Source: Janthinobacterium sp. FW305-129
Lineage (GTDB): Bacteria; Pseudomonadota; Gammaproteobacteria; Burkholderiales; Burkholderiaceae_D
Direction of reading: 5' to 3'
NCBI RefSeq assembly: GCF_020858115.1
Contig: NZ_JACYMM010000003.1
Span: 186,001 to 250,000 of the forward strand
DNA: 64,000 nucleotides
In this document: piece by piece, positions 63,118-64,000 of the stretch
How the letters are laid out: each line of letters begins with the position of its first letter
Position numbering within the stretch: position 1 is the stretch's first letter
The notes under the pieces: generated by a model
Told to the model about the DNA's origin: nothing
Seen by the model: the letters and a program-made list of their open reading frames with translations, nothing else
The model's database searches: none
Program-made: the position numbers and the translations under genes

Positions 63118-64000
63118 CAGAGCGCCCTCAGTTGCGCCAGCGTACGCCGGTAGGCGGTGGCGATGGCGTCCTGCGCCACGTGGCGTCCATCGCGCACCTG
63201 CCACTGGCCGCCGCACAGCACGTCGCGCACCAGGTTGTCGTTGCCGCAGAAGAGTACGCTGCCCAGCACATCGGCGATGGCTACGCCGCACAGGTTCACG
63301 TGCGCGTCGTCGAGCACCAGCAAGTCGGCGCGGCAGCCCGGCGCCAGCGCGCCGAGCTTGCGCCCGGCCGCCTGCGCCCCGCCCCGCAAGGCCGCTTGCC
63401 ACAGGTAGTCGCCCACATGGCGTTCATCCGGCGTGGCGGCGACATTGCGCTGCTGGCGCTGCAAGCGCTGGCCGTATTCGAGCCAGCGCAATTCTTCCAC
63501 CGGCGACTGCGATACGTGGCTGTCGCTGCCGACGCCGAAACGCCCGCCGGCGGCGATGAATTCGGCCAGCGGGAACAGGCCGTCACCCAGGTTCGCCTCC
63601 GTCGTCGGGCACAGGCCCGCCACGGCGCCGCTGGCCGCCATCCGCGCCACCTCGTCGGGCTGCACGTGCGTGGCGTGCACCAGGCACCAGCGCGCATCGA
63701 CGTCGAGCTGATCGTACAAATACTGCACCGGGCGCCGGCCGCTGTAGTCCAGGCACTGGCGCACCTCGCCCTGCTGCTCAGCGATGTGGATGTGGATGGG
63801 GCGGCCCGCGGGCAGCGCTGACGCCACTTCACGGATCTGCGCCACGCCAGCGGCACGCAGCGAATGGGGCGCAAAGCCCACTTCCACCTGCCCGCCGCGC
63901 TGCGGCGCCAGCGCCTCGATGATGCGCAAGACATCGTCCGCCCCCGTGCGGAAGCGCGCCTGCTCGGGTTTCAGCGGCTGTGCGCCGAAGCCCGCATGGC
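63117..64000 (-). CDS. hutF: HutF, formimidoylglutamate deiminase, 5' end beyond the window
   Basis: The last 294 codons of an amidohydrolase whose start lies beyond the right edge. At the edge the frame reads HAGFGAQPLKPEQARF; then VGFAPHSLRAAG, PIHIHIAEQQGEV, LVHATHVQPDEVARM, GLCPTTEANLGDGLFP and GVGSDSHVSQSPVEELRWLEY, all HutF-type. It deiminates N-formimino-L-glutamate to N-formylglutamate, so this strain uses the formylglutamate branch of histidine breakdown. Confidence 0.94.
   Translation of the reverse strand, partial: HAGFGAQPLKPEQARFRTGADDVLRIIEALAPQRGGQVEVGFAPHSLRAAGVAQIREVASALPAGRPIHIHIAEQQGEVRQCLDYSGRRPVQYLYDQLDVDARWCLVHATHVQPDEVARMAASGAVAGLCPTTEANLGDGLFPLAEFIAAGGRFGVGSDSHVSQSPVEELRWLEYGQRLQRQQRNVAATPDERHVGDYLWQAALRGGAQAAGRKLGALAPGCRADLLVLDDAHVNLCGVAIADVLGSVLFCGNDNLVRDVLCGGQWQVRDGRHVAQDAIATAYRRTLAQLRAL

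Overview
The window is GC-rich, densely coded DNA from a Gram-negative betaproteobacterium, most likely Oxalobacteraceae and Janthinobacterium-like. This is inferred from the gene set (pmbA/darP divergence, a DUF2863-type protein, a beta-proteobacterial paa locus, several chemoreceptors, REP-like GTCGGATTA repeats); no rRNA is present to confirm it. I saw no tRNA, rRNA, CRISPR array, prophage or insertion sequence.

Layout. 1-1.1 kb: 5' part of an ACT-like gene (minus) with a long leader holding a possible 26-codon uORF. 1.3-3.8 kb: secreted M4 (thermolysin-family) protease with an Ig-like domain. 4.0-12.7 kb: a compact nine-gene plus-strand operon for a type IV pilus/type II secretion-like machine (GspF, GspE, PilM-, PilN-, PilO-, PilP/MshK-like, TPR-secretin lipoprotein, two GspG-like pseudopilins) plus a tenth, degenerate pilin-like gene. 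12.7-14 kb: M24 peptidase, then a REP-like cluster. 14.1-17.4 kb (minus): porin, small PstS-like periplasmic protein, chemoreceptor.

17.8-34.4 kb (minus): a phenylacetate operon read paaA-B-C-D-E-G-H-I-K-J, then a complete branched-chain-type ABC importer (livK-H-M-G-F order), then paaY-paaZ, with paaX divergent at 34.7 kb. It encodes activation (PaaK), ring epoxidation (PaaABCE, PaaD), isomerisation (PaaG), ring cleavage/oxidation (PaaZ) and beta-oxidation (PaaH, PaaJ); PaaI and PaaY are thioesterase-type/auxiliary proteins. No separate PaaF-type hydratase is visible.

35.6-45.9 kb: hairpin-rich spacer, small coiled-coil gene, M14 carboxypeptidase, chemoreceptor with a CheR/CheB-type C-terminal tail, MauG-like di-haem peroxidase, pmbA/darP, mog, esterase and a Deg-type serine protease. 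46-50 kb (minus): a tightly coupled kamA-MFS-FAH-CMD operon of unknown purpose. 50.3-52.5 kb: secreted single-Cache protein plus chemoreceptor. 52.5-59.8 kb: housekeeping and small genes (Mpg, HDOD, DUF2863, DNA-deoxyinosine glycosylase-like, Mpo1-like, SlyB-like lipoprotein, DMT exporter, GNAT) and three very small ORFs. 59.8-64 kb (minus): histidine-degradation genes hutF(partial)-hutD-hutI followed by a fused binding-protein/permease ABC gene.

The most interesting items are the hybrid pilus/secretion operon, three different chemoreceptor arrangements (two with a co-encoded periplasmic binding/sensing protein), the kamA operon, and repeats that shape gene ends (a REP unit supplying a chemoreceptor C-terminus; a 12-bp tandem duplication giving a pilin gene two GTG starts).
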